From: an uncultured Winogradskyella sp.
GTDB taxonomy: Bacteria; Bacteroidota; Bacteroidia; Flavobacteriales; Flavobacteriaceae
DNA: 64,000 bases
Assembly: GCF_947498345.1 (NCBI RefSeq)
Contig: NZ_CANMJY010000015.1
Location: 1-64,000, forward strand
Reading direction: 5' to 3'
Shown in pieces: positions 26,982 to 37,622 of this stretch. The notes beneath the pieces are model-generated. The model had not been told where the DNA came from and ran no database searches. It was given only the letters and a program-made list of their open reading frames with translations. Numbering within the stretch: the first letter of the stretch is position 1; every line of letters starts with the position of its first letter. The position numbers were made by a program, and so were the translations under genes.

Positions 26982-27854
26982 GTGTTATTAAGAGAGCTTC
27001 AAAATATATTCCATAAAGTGTTGGATGTAATATATAGTAAGGAGGAAGTAAATAGCTTCTTTTTTTTGTGCTTAGAGCATTATCTGGATTTTCCAAGATT
27101 TCAATTGGCACTTCAGCCAGAATATACTATTACTAAGTCTGAAACAGATATTTTTTTCAAAATTCTCGAAGATTTAAAACAACAAAAACCAATTCAATAT
27201 ATATTTGGTAAAACAGCGTTTTATGGATTAGAATTCATAGTGAATGCACATGTGCTAATCCCAAGACCAGAAACGGAAGAATTGGTAGATTGGATAATTA
27301 AAGATTATAAAGAGCGAAACGAAACAGCTAAAATAAAAATACTGGATATTGGTACGGGTTCAGGTTGTATAGCGGTTAGTTTAGCCAAACATTTGCAAAA
27401 TGCTAAGGTATATAGCTTAGATGTATCAAAAGAGGCATTAAATGTAGCTAAGCAAAATGCTGAATTAAACGAAGTTGATATTCAATTCATTGAAGCTAAT
27501 ATATTAAATAAGAACTTTCATTCCACACTTTATACGAAATCTAAATTCGATATCATAGTATCTAATCCACCATATGTAAGGCATCTCGAAAAACCTGAGA
27601 TAAAGTCCAATGTATTAGATAATGAGCCACATTTAGCATTATTTGTGGAAGACAAAAGACCATTAGTCTTTTATGAAACTATTTCACAATTTGCTACTAA
27701 TAATTTGAAACGAAATGGGTGTCTTTATTTTGAAATTAACCAGTATCTTGGGAAAGAAACAAAGCAAATACTGATTGATGCAAATTATGAAAACATTGAA
27801 TTACGAAAAGACCTAAACGGAAATTATAGAATGTTAAAAGGAATAAAGAATTAG
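26982..27854 (+). CDS. prmC: Release factor glutamine methyltransferase PrmC
   Basis: PrmC methylates the glutamine of the GGQ motif in release factors 1 and 2, raising termination efficiency. The 290-residue protein has the helical N-terminal release-factor-binding domain and a Rossmann methyltransferase domain. AdoMet motif I is DIGTGSGCIAVSLA (about 121-134), and the catalytic NPPY motif is at 195-198. It uses a GTG start, 1 bp after the GNAT gene; there is no nearby in-frame ATG. It lacks the usual prfA neighbour. Confidence 0.95.
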   Translation: MLLRELQNIFHKVLDVIYSKEEVNSFFFLCLEHYLDFPRFQLALQPEYTITKSETDIFFKILEDLKQQKPIQYIFGKTAFYGLEFIVNAHVLIPRPETEELVDWIIKDYKERNETAKIKILDIGTGSGCIAVSLAKHLQNAKVYSLDVSKEALNVAKQNAELNEVDIQFIEANILNKNFHSTLYTKSKFDIIVSNPPYVRHLEKPEIKSNVLDNEPHLALFVEDKRPLVFYETISQFATNNLKRNGCLYFEINQYLGKETKQILIDANYENIELRKDLNGNYRMLKGIKN

Positions 27855-28436
27855 ATGAAAAGCATATCAGTATTTTGTGGCAGTAGCGAAGGGAATGACC
27901 AAGATATAATTTCTACAGCATATAAATTAGGAGGAGTATTTGCAACTAAAGAGATTACTTTGGTCTATGGTGCAGCTAAGATTGGTATAATGGGTAAAGT
28001 AGCACAAGGTGTTATAGATAAAGATGGTAAAACTATAGGTATTATTCCTCATTTTTTAAAAACCAAAGAGATTGTAAATACAGAGCTTACGGAACTTATT
28101 GTAACTGATAATATGCACGACCGTAAAATAATAATGTATGATAAAAGTGATGGGTTTATGATTATTCCTGGTGGATTTGGTACCATGGATGAGTTTTTTG
28201 AAATCACTACTTGGGGACAATTAGGCTTGCATACTAAACCTATAGGTATTTTAAATATTAATGGCTATTACGACGCATTGATAGCACAATGCATAATAAT
28301 GGTAGAAAGAGGATTTTTAAAACAAGAAAATCTTGATGCTGTGGTAGTTGATACAACTATAGATGGCTTGTTAGATAAAATGAATAACTATGTGCCGTTA
28401 CCTGCACCAAAATGGTTGAATAAAAAAGGGCTTTAA
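27855..28436 (+). CDS. LOG-family Rossmann protein (TIGR00730)
   Basis: The 193-residue protein has the LOG-family Rossmann fold with FCGSSEGND near the start and the signature PGGFGTMDE (105-113), followed by FEITTWGQLGLHTKP. Characterised relatives are cytokinin riboside 5'-monophosphate phosphoribohydrolases or general nucleoside-5'-monophosphate ribohydrolases, splitting AMP-like nucleotides to base and ribose-5-phosphate. It follows prmC without a gap. Which nucleotide it uses in this organism is unknown. Confidence 0.92.
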   Translation: MKSISVFCGSSEGNDQDIISTAYKLGGVFATKEITLVYGAAKIGIMGKVAQGVIDKDGKTIGIIPHFLKTKEIVNTELTELIVTDNMHDRKIIMYDKSDGFMIIPGGFGTMDEFFEITTWGQLGLHTKPIGILNINGYYDALIAQCIIMVERGFLKQENLDAVVVDTTIDGLLDKMNNYVPLPAPKWLNKKGL

Positions 28437-28464
28437 ATTACTACGAAAGTAAGTATCTCAATAT

Positions 28465-29916
28465 ATGAAACAATTAGTAGTTATGTTAATTTTAGTTTGT
28501 TGTTTTTCATGTAAAAATGAAAAAAACAGTACCACTTCTAATACTACTTTGTCAAAAGATAAAATAATAGAAAAAACAACTCTAGATTATGATTTTAGTA
28601 CTATTCCTAAGGACACGATAATAGTGTCAGGTAAAGAGATTGTCTTTTTTCTACCCTCAAAAGATGAGCTTCAAATTATTAAAAAAGAGGACAGTATATT
28701 GGAAAAAGATTCACTTTACAGATATAACATTGCACGTGTAAAACAGTACTTGAAATTTCCTGAAGGTATTAAAATATCTAATTCAACAAAGCGGGTTATC
28801 GGTGTAGATCAAGGCAATAGAATACGTTATTATGATAGGTTAGATTATTTTAAAAGTAACTACGGCATGTTAATGATGTATAATAGAACATTCCAATACG
28901 TTACAGGTTTTAATACCGAAGAAGAGCTTTATTCTATAATAGATGCGTATTACAGAAATAACCTGCGTTTCGAAATCCCTATTGAACAAAAATTTGTAGT
29001 TGCCGAAAATGGCCTAAATATTAGAAGATTAGATGGTACGATAGACGGTAAGTTTAATAATGGAGATGTAGTAGATATTTTAGGCTACAGTGATTCTATT
29101 GCAGAGATTAATGATGACGGAAAGATTTTAAAAGGACGATGGGCAGCGATTAAGTGGAATAATGTTACGGGTAATACATCCAGAGTAAAAAAACGCTATG
29201 TTTTTGAAGGGTTTTTAGGTAGTATAGATGAGGTGAAAGTATATAAAAGTCAAATTTGTTATGGTATTGAATATGAAACCCAAAGACTTTACGATATTAC
29301 AGATAATATATACCCTAAGTGCTTAGATTCTTATTTTGATTTTGACCTAATTTCAGAAAAGAGTTTTAACGCAATAAAAGAAATGGATATCAACTTTTAT
29401 AAAGAAAATAAACATGTTAAAATTGAAGCTAATGAAGATAATACACAAGACATCAACTTACCCCTTAAAGATACAACGCTAGTATTTAAAAGCATATCGG
29501 ATTATAAGGGCTCTTCACATAGTTTTTATGGAGATATAGAGTTTTTAAACCAGTATTTAATGTACCATATTTACTATGAAGCTGAAGACGCATTCTTTTC
29601 GTTTATAGATAAAACATCTGGTAAACAAACTATAATGTTTCAAGGTTTTCCAAATATCTCACCAGATAAAAAGAGGATTATAAGTTTTTATTATGATATT
29701 TATGATGATGAGTTTTATTTAGAAATTTTTAAAATAAAAAAGGATAGGACTATTAATTTTGAAAAAGGGTTTCGATTTGTACATTGGATTCAAGACCACG
29801 GTAGTAAAATAAAATGGTTATCCAGCACAGAATTTGCTATAATTATTGTTAATAAAAATAGAATGCACCAATCTGATTATAAGCCTCAATATTTAAAAGT
29901 AAAGTTAAAGTTTTAG
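28465..29916 (+). CDS. Large hypothetical lipoprotein with an SH3-like domain
   Basis: The 483-residue protein has a lipoprotein signal (CCFSC, lipid cysteine 16) and a Ser/Thr/Asn/Lys-rich linker. A bacterial SH3-like domain lies at about residues 176-235 (GLNIRRLDGTIDGKFNNGDV and later GRWAAIKW, as in SH3_3 domains that bind cell wall). The last 170 residues look like a beta-propeller-type or WG-repeat region without a clear family. It lies 28 bp after the LOG-family gene and 11 bp before ligA, in the same direction. I do not recognise a specific function. Confidence 0.7.
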   Translation: MKQLVVMLILVCCFSCKNEKNSTTSNTTLSKDKIIEKTTLDYDFSTIPKDTIIVSGKEIVFFLPSKDELQIIKKEDSILEKDSLYRYNIARVKQYLKFPEGIKISNSTKRVIGVDQGNRIRYYDRLDYFKSNYGMLMMYNRTFQYVTGFNTEEELYSIIDAYYRNNLRFEIPIEQKFVVAENGLNIRRLDGTIDGKFNNGDVVDILGYSDSIAEINDDGKILKGRWAAIKWNNVTGNTSRVKKRYVFEGFLGSIDEVKVYKSQICYGIEYETQRLYDITDNIYPKCLDSYFDFDLISEKSFNAIKEMDINFYKENKHVKIEANEDNTQDINLPLKDTTLVFKSISDYKGSSHSFYGDIEFLNQYLMYHIYYEAEDAFFSFIDKTSGKQTIMFQGFPNISPDKKRIISFYYDIYDDEFYLEIFKIKKDRTINFEKGFRFVHWIQDHGSKIKWLSSTEFAIIIVNKNRMHQSDYKPQYLKVKLKF

Positions 29917-29927
29917 CTAAAATTTAA

Positions 29928-31922
<1,995 letters not shown>

Positions 31923-31942
31923 TTTCTTACACGAAATTATGT

Positions 31943-31972
31943 ATTTTATCGATAAAATGTATTTTTTTATCG
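31943..31972 (+). terminator. Possible terminator after ligA
   Basis: A palindrome ATTTTATCGATAAAAT (31943-31958) is followed by GTATTTTTTT. An alternative stem pairs CGATAAAA with TTTTATCG (31950-31972). Stems are AT-only at the ends, so the structure is weaker than the other terminators here. Confidence 0.4.
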
Positions 31973-32022
31973 TTTAATTGTAAAAAAATTTTATATTCGC
32001 TTCATTAATAAGGGATTGATTA

Positions 32023-32760
32023 ATGATAGTAAATAAAATTTTAAAAGTAGTTTTATTGCTTTTGGGAGGAGTCTTTATAGTGCTTCAAGGCTTTGCTTTT
32101 GAAAAGGAAGGTTCTGCCATAAGTGCATTAATGCTTGTAATACTTACATTTTTATATTGCCGTTGGACAGAACATAAAACCAAATACTTCTTTTGGTTTT
32201 TAATCTTTTTTACAATTGCCCAATTGGTAAGTTTTTATGCTTTTTTTGCGCCAGAATTTAAAGATAGCGAAACAGATTATTTTTATTATACAGCAAACAC
32301 TCTTTATATCATTTCATATTCTTTTTTAACGATTAAAATGCTTGTGGATCTTAATCTGAAAAAGGTTTTTTCTGAGTTATCTATACCTATAATCATATTG
32401 ATAGTCTTGGATATCTTCTGTGTTATTCTGGTTACTGATACTACACAGAATGTACTTTCATATGAGGAGTATATTTTAGAGTTTGTTTATAATGCCATTA
32501 TAATGCTATTATTATCTGTGGCTTTAATTAATTATATGTATAGAAACGATAATAAATCTATGCTGTTTTTAATTGGTTCTATATGTATTGTATTTTCTGA
32601 GATAATTCAATTAGCTTATTACTATATACTAAATGATAATAACTTAGGATTCATCTATTCGTTCTTTTTGGTAATAGCTTTTTTGTTTTTCTATTTACAA
32701 TCACAATTAGATTTTACAGGCCCAGAACCTGCTTATACTGACGAGCAGTTAGAGGCTTAG
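32023..32760 (+). CDS. Integral membrane protein, YhhN-like topology
   Basis: The 245-residue protein is almost wholly hydrophobic, with seven or eight predicted helices (first GVFIVLQGFAF, last FFLVIAFLFFYLQSQL) and a short acidic C-terminal tail. The size and pattern of helices resemble the YhhN family (related to lysoplasmalogenase-type membrane enzymes), but I do not see an unequivocal motif, so the function stays open. Its 3' end overlaps the convergent DoxX gene by 4 bp. Confidence 0.7.
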   Translation: MIVNKILKVVLLLLGGVFIVLQGFAFEKEGSAISALMLVILTFLYCRWTEHKTKYFFWFLIFFTIAQLVSFYAFFAPEFKDSETDYFYYTANTLYIISYSFLTIKMLVDLNLKKVFSELSIPIIILIVLDIFCVILVTDTTQNVLSYEEYILEFVYNAIIMLLLSVALINYMYRNDNKSMLFLIGSICIVFSEIIQLAYYYILNDNNLGFIYSFFLVIAFLFFYLQSQLDFTGPEPAYTDEQLEA

Positions 32761-33140
32761 TTTTTGCCTAAAAAAGGGATGTTGTTACGTTGTGAAACTA
32801 ATATAACAGCACTCAATGCAAAAGTTAAGATTGCAGTGTAAAATAATACGCCTCCATCACCCTTTACTTCAATTCCTAATTGTGTTAAATGCATCATTAT
32901 AGCACCGCCAATTAGAACTAATGTTAATGCTGCACCAGCCCAAACAGTTTTGGGTATTAGAAGTAATATACCAGCAATAAGTTCTAGTATACCTATGCCA
33001 ATTCTTCCGTAAGGCTCCAAGCCCACAGTTTCAAAAATATAAACACTATCTGGATGAGCGGTGAATTTAAAACGGAGTGTTTGTATTAAGATGATAGCAA
33101 CTATAATTCTTAATACTAAAATGATTTTCTTAGACTTCAT
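32757..33140 (-). CDS. DoxX family membrane protein
   Basis: The 127-residue protein has four transmembrane helices, with the DoxX-type pattern: FKFTAHPDSVYIFETVGLEP before helix two, GIGILELIAGILLLIP and WAGAALTLVLIGGAIMMHL. DoxX-like proteins occur in terminal quinol oxidase or in redox and sulfur metabolism contexts, but most bacterial members are uncharacterised. The convergent end overlaps the preceding membrane-protein gene by 4 bp. It is separated from the 5'-nucleotidase genes by 57 bp and may share their transcript. Confidence 0.82.
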   Translation of the reverse strand: MKSKKIILVLRIIVAIILIQTLRFKFTAHPDSVYIFETVGLEPYGRIGIGILELIAGILLLIPKTVWAGAALTLVLIGGAIMMHLTQLGIEVKGDGGVLFYTAILTFALSAVILVSQRNNIPFLGKN

Positions 33141-33197
33141 AATTTATAAGGTTTACAAAAATCTTAGACGTTCAAATCTAAGTTACTTACATTTCTT

Positions 33198-34112
33198 CTA
33201 TACAATTATAGAAGCTCCATCCGCTTTAGTGGCTTTTCCTAGTTCAAAATAGAAGTCAATTTTTCCAAGATAAAGGCCATATGCTCCTACCTGATTGATG
33301 AGTACATTTTTACCAACACTATTTTTTTCAATCGTTGGTTTTGGTAAAAATGTATGGGTATGTCCTCCAATAATAAGATCAATATCTTTAGTTGCTTTTG
33401 CTAGGGCTAAATCACAAACTCTATCGGGTTTATTTCGATAATAATAACCTATGTGAGACAAACAGATCACTAAATCACAAGCTTGCTCTTCTTTTAGAAG
33501 ACGAGACATATCTTGAGCTATTTCAATAGGGTGATTGTATACGGTTTCTTTATACATGTTTTTATCCACAAGACCTTCGAGTTGTACTCCTAATCCAAAT
33601 ACACCTATTTTAATTCCATCTTTTATAAAGGTCTTGTAAGGCTTTACATGCGTGTCCATTACAGTATTCTTAAAGTCGTAATTTGCAGATACAAACTCAA
33701 ATTTAGCATGAGGTAATTGCGCATTAAGTCCATCAATTCCGTTGTCGAAATCATGGTTGCCAATAGTCGCTAAATCGTAGTTGAGCATACTCATTAGTTT
33801 AAATTCTAGTTCGCCACCGTAATAGTTGAAATAAGGTGTGCCCTGAAAAATATCACCAGCATCAAACAACAGCGTATTGGGATTTTCTTTTCGAATTGAT
33901 TCTACTAAAGTAGCACGCCTCGCTACACCACCTTTATTAGGGTTTCTTTTATGGTTTGGTCCAAAGGGGTCTATATGACTATGCACATCGTTGGTATGCA
34001 GAATAGTGATTTTTTTAGCATTTGAACTGTTGAAAGATTGCAATCCAATACCGCCAATACCTAACAAAGCAGTCGCAGCTGTAGATTGTTGTATAAATTG
34101 TCTTCTATTCAT
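33198..34112 (-). CDS. 5'-nucleotidase catalytic domain, Tat-exported metallophosphatase
   Basis: The 304-residue protein has a twin-arginine signal (NRRQFIQ, then a hydrophobic stretch to about 28). The calcineurin-like metallophosphatase domain carries all metal-ligand motifs: HTNDVHSHID, FDAGDIFQG, GNHDFDNG, SHIGYY and GGHTHTF. It corresponds to the N-terminal half of UshA-type 5'-nucleotidases, which release nucleosides and phosphate from nucleotides in the periplasm. The usual C-terminal substrate-binding domain is missing and is encoded separately by the gene 2 bp upstream. Export by Tat implies it folds with metal in the cytoplasm. Confidence 0.92.
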   Translation of the reverse strand: MNRRQFIQQSTAATALLGIGGIGLQSFNSSNAKKITILHTNDVHSHIDPFGPNHKRNPNKGGVARRATLVESIRKENPNTLLFDAGDIFQGTPYFNYYGGELEFKLMSMLNYDLATIGNHDFDNGIDGLNAQLPHAKFEFVSANYDFKNTVMDTHVKPYKTFIKDGIKIGVFGLGVQLEGLVDKNMYKETVYNHPIEIAQDMSRLLKEEQACDLVICLSHIGYYYRNKPDRVCDLALAKATKDIDLIIGGHTHTFLPKPTIEKNSVGKNVLINQVGAYGLYLGKIDFYFELGKATKADGASIIV

Positions 34113-34114
34113 AT

Positions 34115-34876
34115 CTAATCTTCTAGTTTTATAAAGCGATTATCGCGTTTTGGGTTGAGGGTGTCCTTCTTTTTAAAATTATCAATGAGTACATTTCTAA
34201 TTTTATAATCAAGAATATATAAACTATCATTAGGGTGAAAAAAATTCATGCTATCACCACCATTATATAAATAATCATTTGTAGCCACATAGTACGTTGC
34301 GGCTTTATCAATGGGCTTTCCGTTTACTGCAACAAAGCTAATTTCAAAATTTTTGGTTAAGGTTAGTTGTAGGTGCTCAGAAACTGGATGCGCACGTTTG
34401 GCTCTTGCTAAATAATCTATCATCATATATATTTGCTCACCTTTTAGAGCAACAACAACAACCGAATTCTCAAAAGGCATTACCTCAAAAGCGGTTCTTA
34501 TTGATATATTTCCTTGTGAGATTATAGATCGAATTCCCCCATGATTTAAAAGTACAAAATCAATGGTGTTTCCAGTACGTTTGCTAAAAATAGGATTGCT
34601 TTCTTCAAATACAGCATCTGCTATTAAGTTTCCAATAGTTGTATTAAACTCTCCATCAGATTTAGAATATGTCTCAGGAGCATATGAAATAATGCTGTCA
34701 AGGTTTTTATTTACGTTTTCTCTAAAAGGTGCAATAAAGTTTTCTACATCAGAATCTGTAGTAATAGTTTCATCAATTTCTATACGATTACCCTCAATTT
34801 TCGACAAATGAAAATCGTTATTACACGAAAAAATAAAAACTAAAAATAGAAGTTTAAAAATATGTTTAATAGTCAT
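34115..34876 (-). CDS. 5'-nucleotidase C-terminal domain lipoprotein
   Basis: The 253-residue protein has a lipoprotein signal (FIFSC, cysteine 18). It matches the 5_nucleotid_C domain that binds the nucleobase in UshA-type enzymes: TTIGNLIADAV, FVLLNHGGIRSII, and TAFEVMPFENSVVVVAL, and near the end YYVATNDYLYNGGD. It has no catalytic metal ligands. It is transcribed first, with the Tat-exported catalytic subunit 2 bp later, so the two halves of the nucleotidase are separate polypeptides in reversed order. They probably assemble in the periplasm, the lipoprotein anchoring the complex. Confidence 0.9.
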   Translation of the reverse strand: MTIKHIFKLLFLVFIFSCNNDFHLSKIEGNRIEIDETITTDSDVENFIAPFRENVNKNLDSIISYAPETYSKSDGEFNTTIGNLIADAVFEESNPIFSKRTGNTIDFVLLNHGGIRSIISQGNISIRTAFEVMPFENSVVVVALKGEQIYMMIDYLARAKRAHPVSEHLQLTLTKNFEISFVAVNGKPIDKAATYYVATNDYLYNGGDSMNFFHPNDSLYILDYKIRNVLIDNFKKKDTLNPKRDNRFIKLED

Positions 34877-34947
34877 TGAATAACTTATAGGTTGTTAACT
34901 AATATATGTGCACGCTTTTACTAAATTTGCACAAAGCCTAAAGATAA

Positions 34948-35466
34948 ATGTTTTTAAAAGCTTTTAAGGAAAAATCAAACCGAAAATACGTTAACAAATT
35001 GTTAGATGCCAGAAAAGTGGCTGTTAACAATCATAAGGTAAAGACGATTTCGGTACTGTTAAATGCAGACGAATTTAATGATTTCGAAGCTTTTAGGGCG
35101 TATTTTAAAGAATTGAATTTAACATCTCCAAAGCACAAGATTATTGCTTATACTGGTGATGATAAGTTCGAATCTAGCCAATGGGAAACGTATTTTAGCC
35201 CTAAGGATTTTGGTTGGAAAGGAAAAATTAACAATATAGATTTACAGGCTTTTATTGATGAGGATTACGATGTGCTAATAAGTTACTATGAAAATGAAAA
35301 TTTACATTTGAATCTTATTACTGCAGCATCTAAAGCAAACTTAAAGGTTGGCTTATGTAGAAATGATGAGCGCTTGTATGATTTAATCATAGAAACCAAA
35401 CCAAAAGACATAAAAACTTTTAAAGTAGAATTTAAAAAATATCTAAGCATTCTAAATAAATTATGA
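34948..35466 (+). CDS. DUF6913 family protein
   Basis: The 172-residue protein has no signal peptide. It begins with a basic helix (KEKSNRKYVNKLLDAR), and then shows a small alpha/beta arrangement with strands around KTISVLLNADEF, KHKIIAYTGDD, DYDVLISYYE and KVGLCRNDE. I recognise it as the DUF6913 group, found directly before dapA in Flavobacteriaceae. Its function is unknown. The stop codon overlaps the dapA start region by 4 bp, so the two are translationally coupled, which hints at a job connected with lysine/DAP metabolism or simply shared growth control. Confidence 0.8.
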   Translation: MFLKAFKEKSNRKYVNKLLDARKVAVNNHKVKTISVLLNADEFNDFEAFRAYFKELNLTSPKHKIIAYTGDDKFESSQWETYFSPKDFGWKGKINNIDLQAFIDEDYDVLISYYENENLHLNLITAASKANLKVGLCRNDERLYDLIIETKPKDIKTFKVEFKKYLSILNKL

Positions 35467-36350
35467 TGAGCAATTTTATAGGTACAGGAGTTGCATTAAT
35501 AACACCATTCAAACCTGATTTAAGTATCGATTATGACGCATTAGAACGTCTGGTAAAATACAATATCGAAAACGAAATAGAATATTTGGTGATAAGTGGA
35601 ACAACAGGTGAAAGTGTTACAGTTACTGCAGAAGAAAAGAAGGCATTAGTAAAATTTATCGCTAAGATAAATAATGGAAGATTACCACTGGTTTTAGGCA
35701 TTGGTGGTAATAATACGACTTCTATAATAAATGAAATTAAAACAACAGATTTTTCTGATATAGATGCCATTTTATCAGTTTCCCCATATTACAGTAAGCC
35801 AACTCAAGAAGGTATATATCAGCACTTTAAAGCTATATCAGAGATTTCTCCATTGCCAATTATAATGTACAATGTACCAGGAAGAACATCTTCTAATATG
35901 TTGCCTGAAACAACAGTAAGGTTAGCAAATGATTTTGAAAACATTATAGGAGTAAAAGAAGCAGGTAATAATGTGCAGCAATATTTAGAATTGTTAAGGA
36001 CAAAGCCTAGTGATTTTTTAATTATTTCTGGCGATGACGATTTGGCTTTGGGTGTTGTTTTGGCAGGAGGATCTGGCGTTATTTCTGTTATTGGACAGGC
36101 TTTGCCAAAAGAATTCTCTGAGATGATTCGTTTAGGTATTGCAGGTAAAGCTAAGGAGGCTTATAATACGCATTTTAAATTAATGCCTATTACAGGTTTA
36201 ATTTTTTCAGAAAACAACCCTGCAGGTATTAAAGCTGTTTTAGATGCTCTGAATATATCGAGATCGTATGTAAGATTGCCTTTGGTTGAGGCCACAGATA
36301 TGCTCAAAAAAAATATCGAAACAGCTATACGAGACTTGGGCAAAAGTTAA
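35463..36350 (+). CDS. dapA: 4-hydroxy-tetrahydrodipicolinate synthase DapA
   Basis: DapA condenses pyruvate with aspartate semialdehyde, the committed step to diaminopimelate and lysine. The 295-residue TIM barrel has the Schiff-base lysine K165 (IGVKEAGNN), the catalytic tyrosine Y136 (MYNVPGRT) and the ISGTTGES loop. It serves the same pathway as dapF at 14.2 kb, though the genes are 20 kb apart. The first ATG is directly followed by a second (MMSN), so the start is uncertain by one codon. Confidence 0.97.
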   Translation: MMSNFIGTGVALITPFKPDLSIDYDALERLVKYNIENEIEYLVISGTTGESVTVTAEEKKALVKFIAKINNGRLPLVLGIGGNNTTSIINEIKTTDFSDIDAILSVSPYYSKPTQEGIYQHFKAISEISPLPIIMYNVPGRTSSNMLPETTVRLANDFENIIGVKEAGNNVQQYLELLRTKPSDFLIISGDDDLALGVVLAGGSGVISVIGQALPKEFSEMIRLGIAGKAKEAYNTHFKLMPITGLIFSENNPAGIKAVLDALNISRSYVRLPLVEATDMLKKNIETAIRDLGKS

Positions 36351-36410
36351 ATTTTATCTAAACTATATTTAGCACCCAAATTTGAGCTTATTTTAGCACA
36401 TAATTTTTAC

Positions 36411-36441
36411 TTTCAAATTCCGTTAATAATGCGTACTTTTG
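36411..36441 (+). promoter_or_regulatory. bamD-rpoZ-coaBC operon promoter
   Basis: TACTTTTG (36434-36441) fits the -7 consensus TAnnTTTG, and TTTC (36411-36414) stands 19 bp upstream, one base from the -33 TTTG. The predicted start site is near 36448, a few bases before ATG 36459. Confidence 0.6.
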
Positions 36442-36458
36442 CAACTTGTTTAAAATTT

Positions 36459-37268
36459 ATGAAGCGAGGACTTTACATATTATTTATTACCACAGTGTTA
36501 GTTTCGTGCAGTGACTTTCAGAAAGCCTTAAGGTCTGAAGATGTGGGTGAGAAATTCAAACTGGGTACTGAATTGTTCGAAGCTGGTAAATATAACAAAG
36601 CATTTCGATTGTTTGAGCAAGTGCTTCCTAAGTACAGAGGGAAACCCCAAGCAGAAAAATTGACATTTATGCATGCTATGTGCTCGTACCAATTGAAGGA
36701 TTATTACATATCTAGCTATCATTTTGATAAGTTTACAGATGTATATCCTAAAAGTGAGAAAGCAGAACAAGCCGCATTCTTATCCGCAAAAGGCTATTAT
36801 TACAATTCCCCTGTATATTCTAAAGAACAAAAAGAAACCGTAGAGGCTATTGAGAAATTTCAATTGTTCATTAATCAATATCCTAATTCACAATATGGAG
36901 AAGAAGCTAATAAGCTTGTTAAAGAATTAGACTATAAGTTAGAAAAAAAGGCTTTCGAAATTGCTAAGCAATATGATTTAATAAGGGATTACAAAGCTTC
37001 TGTAAAATCATTCAACAACTTTTTGTTTGATTTTCCAGGTTCAAGATTGAAAGAAGAAGCGTTGTATTATAGGTTACATGCAGAATATAACTTAGCACTT
37101 TTAAGTATAGAAAGCCTTAAAGCAGAACGATTACAGCTCGCTATAAATTATTATAAAGCGTTTAAAAAAGCATATCCAAACTCACAGTTTCAAGAAGAAA
37201 CTTTAGAATGGCAGCAGAAATTAAACGAAGAATTACAAAAAATTAATACAAAAGATAATACTAAATAA
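36459..37268 (+). CDS. bamD: Outer-membrane protein assembly factor BamD
   Basis: BamD is the essential lipoprotein of the BAM complex that inserts beta-barrel proteins. I choose ATG 36459 (MKRGLYILF) because it yields a standard lipoprotein signal with lipid cysteine 17 (VLVSC) and lies after the promoter at 36434; an upstream ATG at 36429 is before that promoter. The mature part consists of TPR-like helical pairs (FKLGTELFEAGKYNKAFRLF, then PNSQYGEEANKLV). It heads an operon bamD-rpoZ-coaBC-DUF4835. Confidence 0.93.
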   Translation: MKRGLYILFITTVLVSCSDFQKALRSEDVGEKFKLGTELFEAGKYNKAFRLFEQVLPKYRGKPQAEKLTFMHAMCSYQLKDYYISSYHFDKFTDVYPKSEKAEQAAFLSAKGYYYNSPVYSKEQKETVEAIEKFQLFINQYPNSQYGEEANKLVKELDYKLEKKAFEIAKQYDLIRDYKASVKSFNNFLFDFPGSRLKEEALYYRLHAEYNLALLSIESLKAERLQLAINYYKAFKKAYPNSQFQEETLEWQQKLNEELQKINTKDNTK

Positions 37269-37598
37269 ATGATGGACTTAAAAAAGACAGACGCTCCAGT
37301 TTCAACGGTAACGTATAACAGAAATGAGGTTGATGCTCCGACTGATAATATCTATGAAGCCATTTCTGTAATCGCGAAGCGTGCAGAACAAATCAATACA
37401 GATATCAGACGTGAGTTAATTGATAAGTTAGAAGAGTTTGCTACTTATAACGATAGTCTTGAAGAAATTTTTGAAAACAAGGAACAAATTGAAGTTTCTA
37501 AGTTTTACGAGAAATTACCAAAACCACATGCTTTAGCTGTAAAAGAGTGGTTAGATGATAAGATTTATCACAGAAACACTGAGGATACTCAAGAATAA
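37269..37598 (+). CDS. rpoZ: RNA polymerase omega subunit
   Basis: The 109-residue protein is the Bacteroidota form of omega, which helps assemble the beta' subunit. The core is the NIYEAISVIAKRAEQIN helix (about 27-43), the equivalent of the canonical A-x-R-A-x-Q-I segment in the conserved domain, followed by an acidic C-terminal part. It starts directly after bamD. Tandem ATG codons make the start uncertain by one codon. The order bamD-rpoZ-coaBC fits the gmk/rpoZ/coaBC neighbourhood seen elsewhere. Confidence 0.9.
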   Translation: MMDLKKTDAPVSTVTYNRNEVDAPTDNIYEAISVIAKRAEQINTDIRRELIDKLEEFATYNDSLEEIFENKEQIEVSKFYEKLPKPHALAVKEWLDDKIYHRNTEDTQE

Positions 37599-37622
37599 AT
37601 CTCGATTATCGAGTAAATTTCC

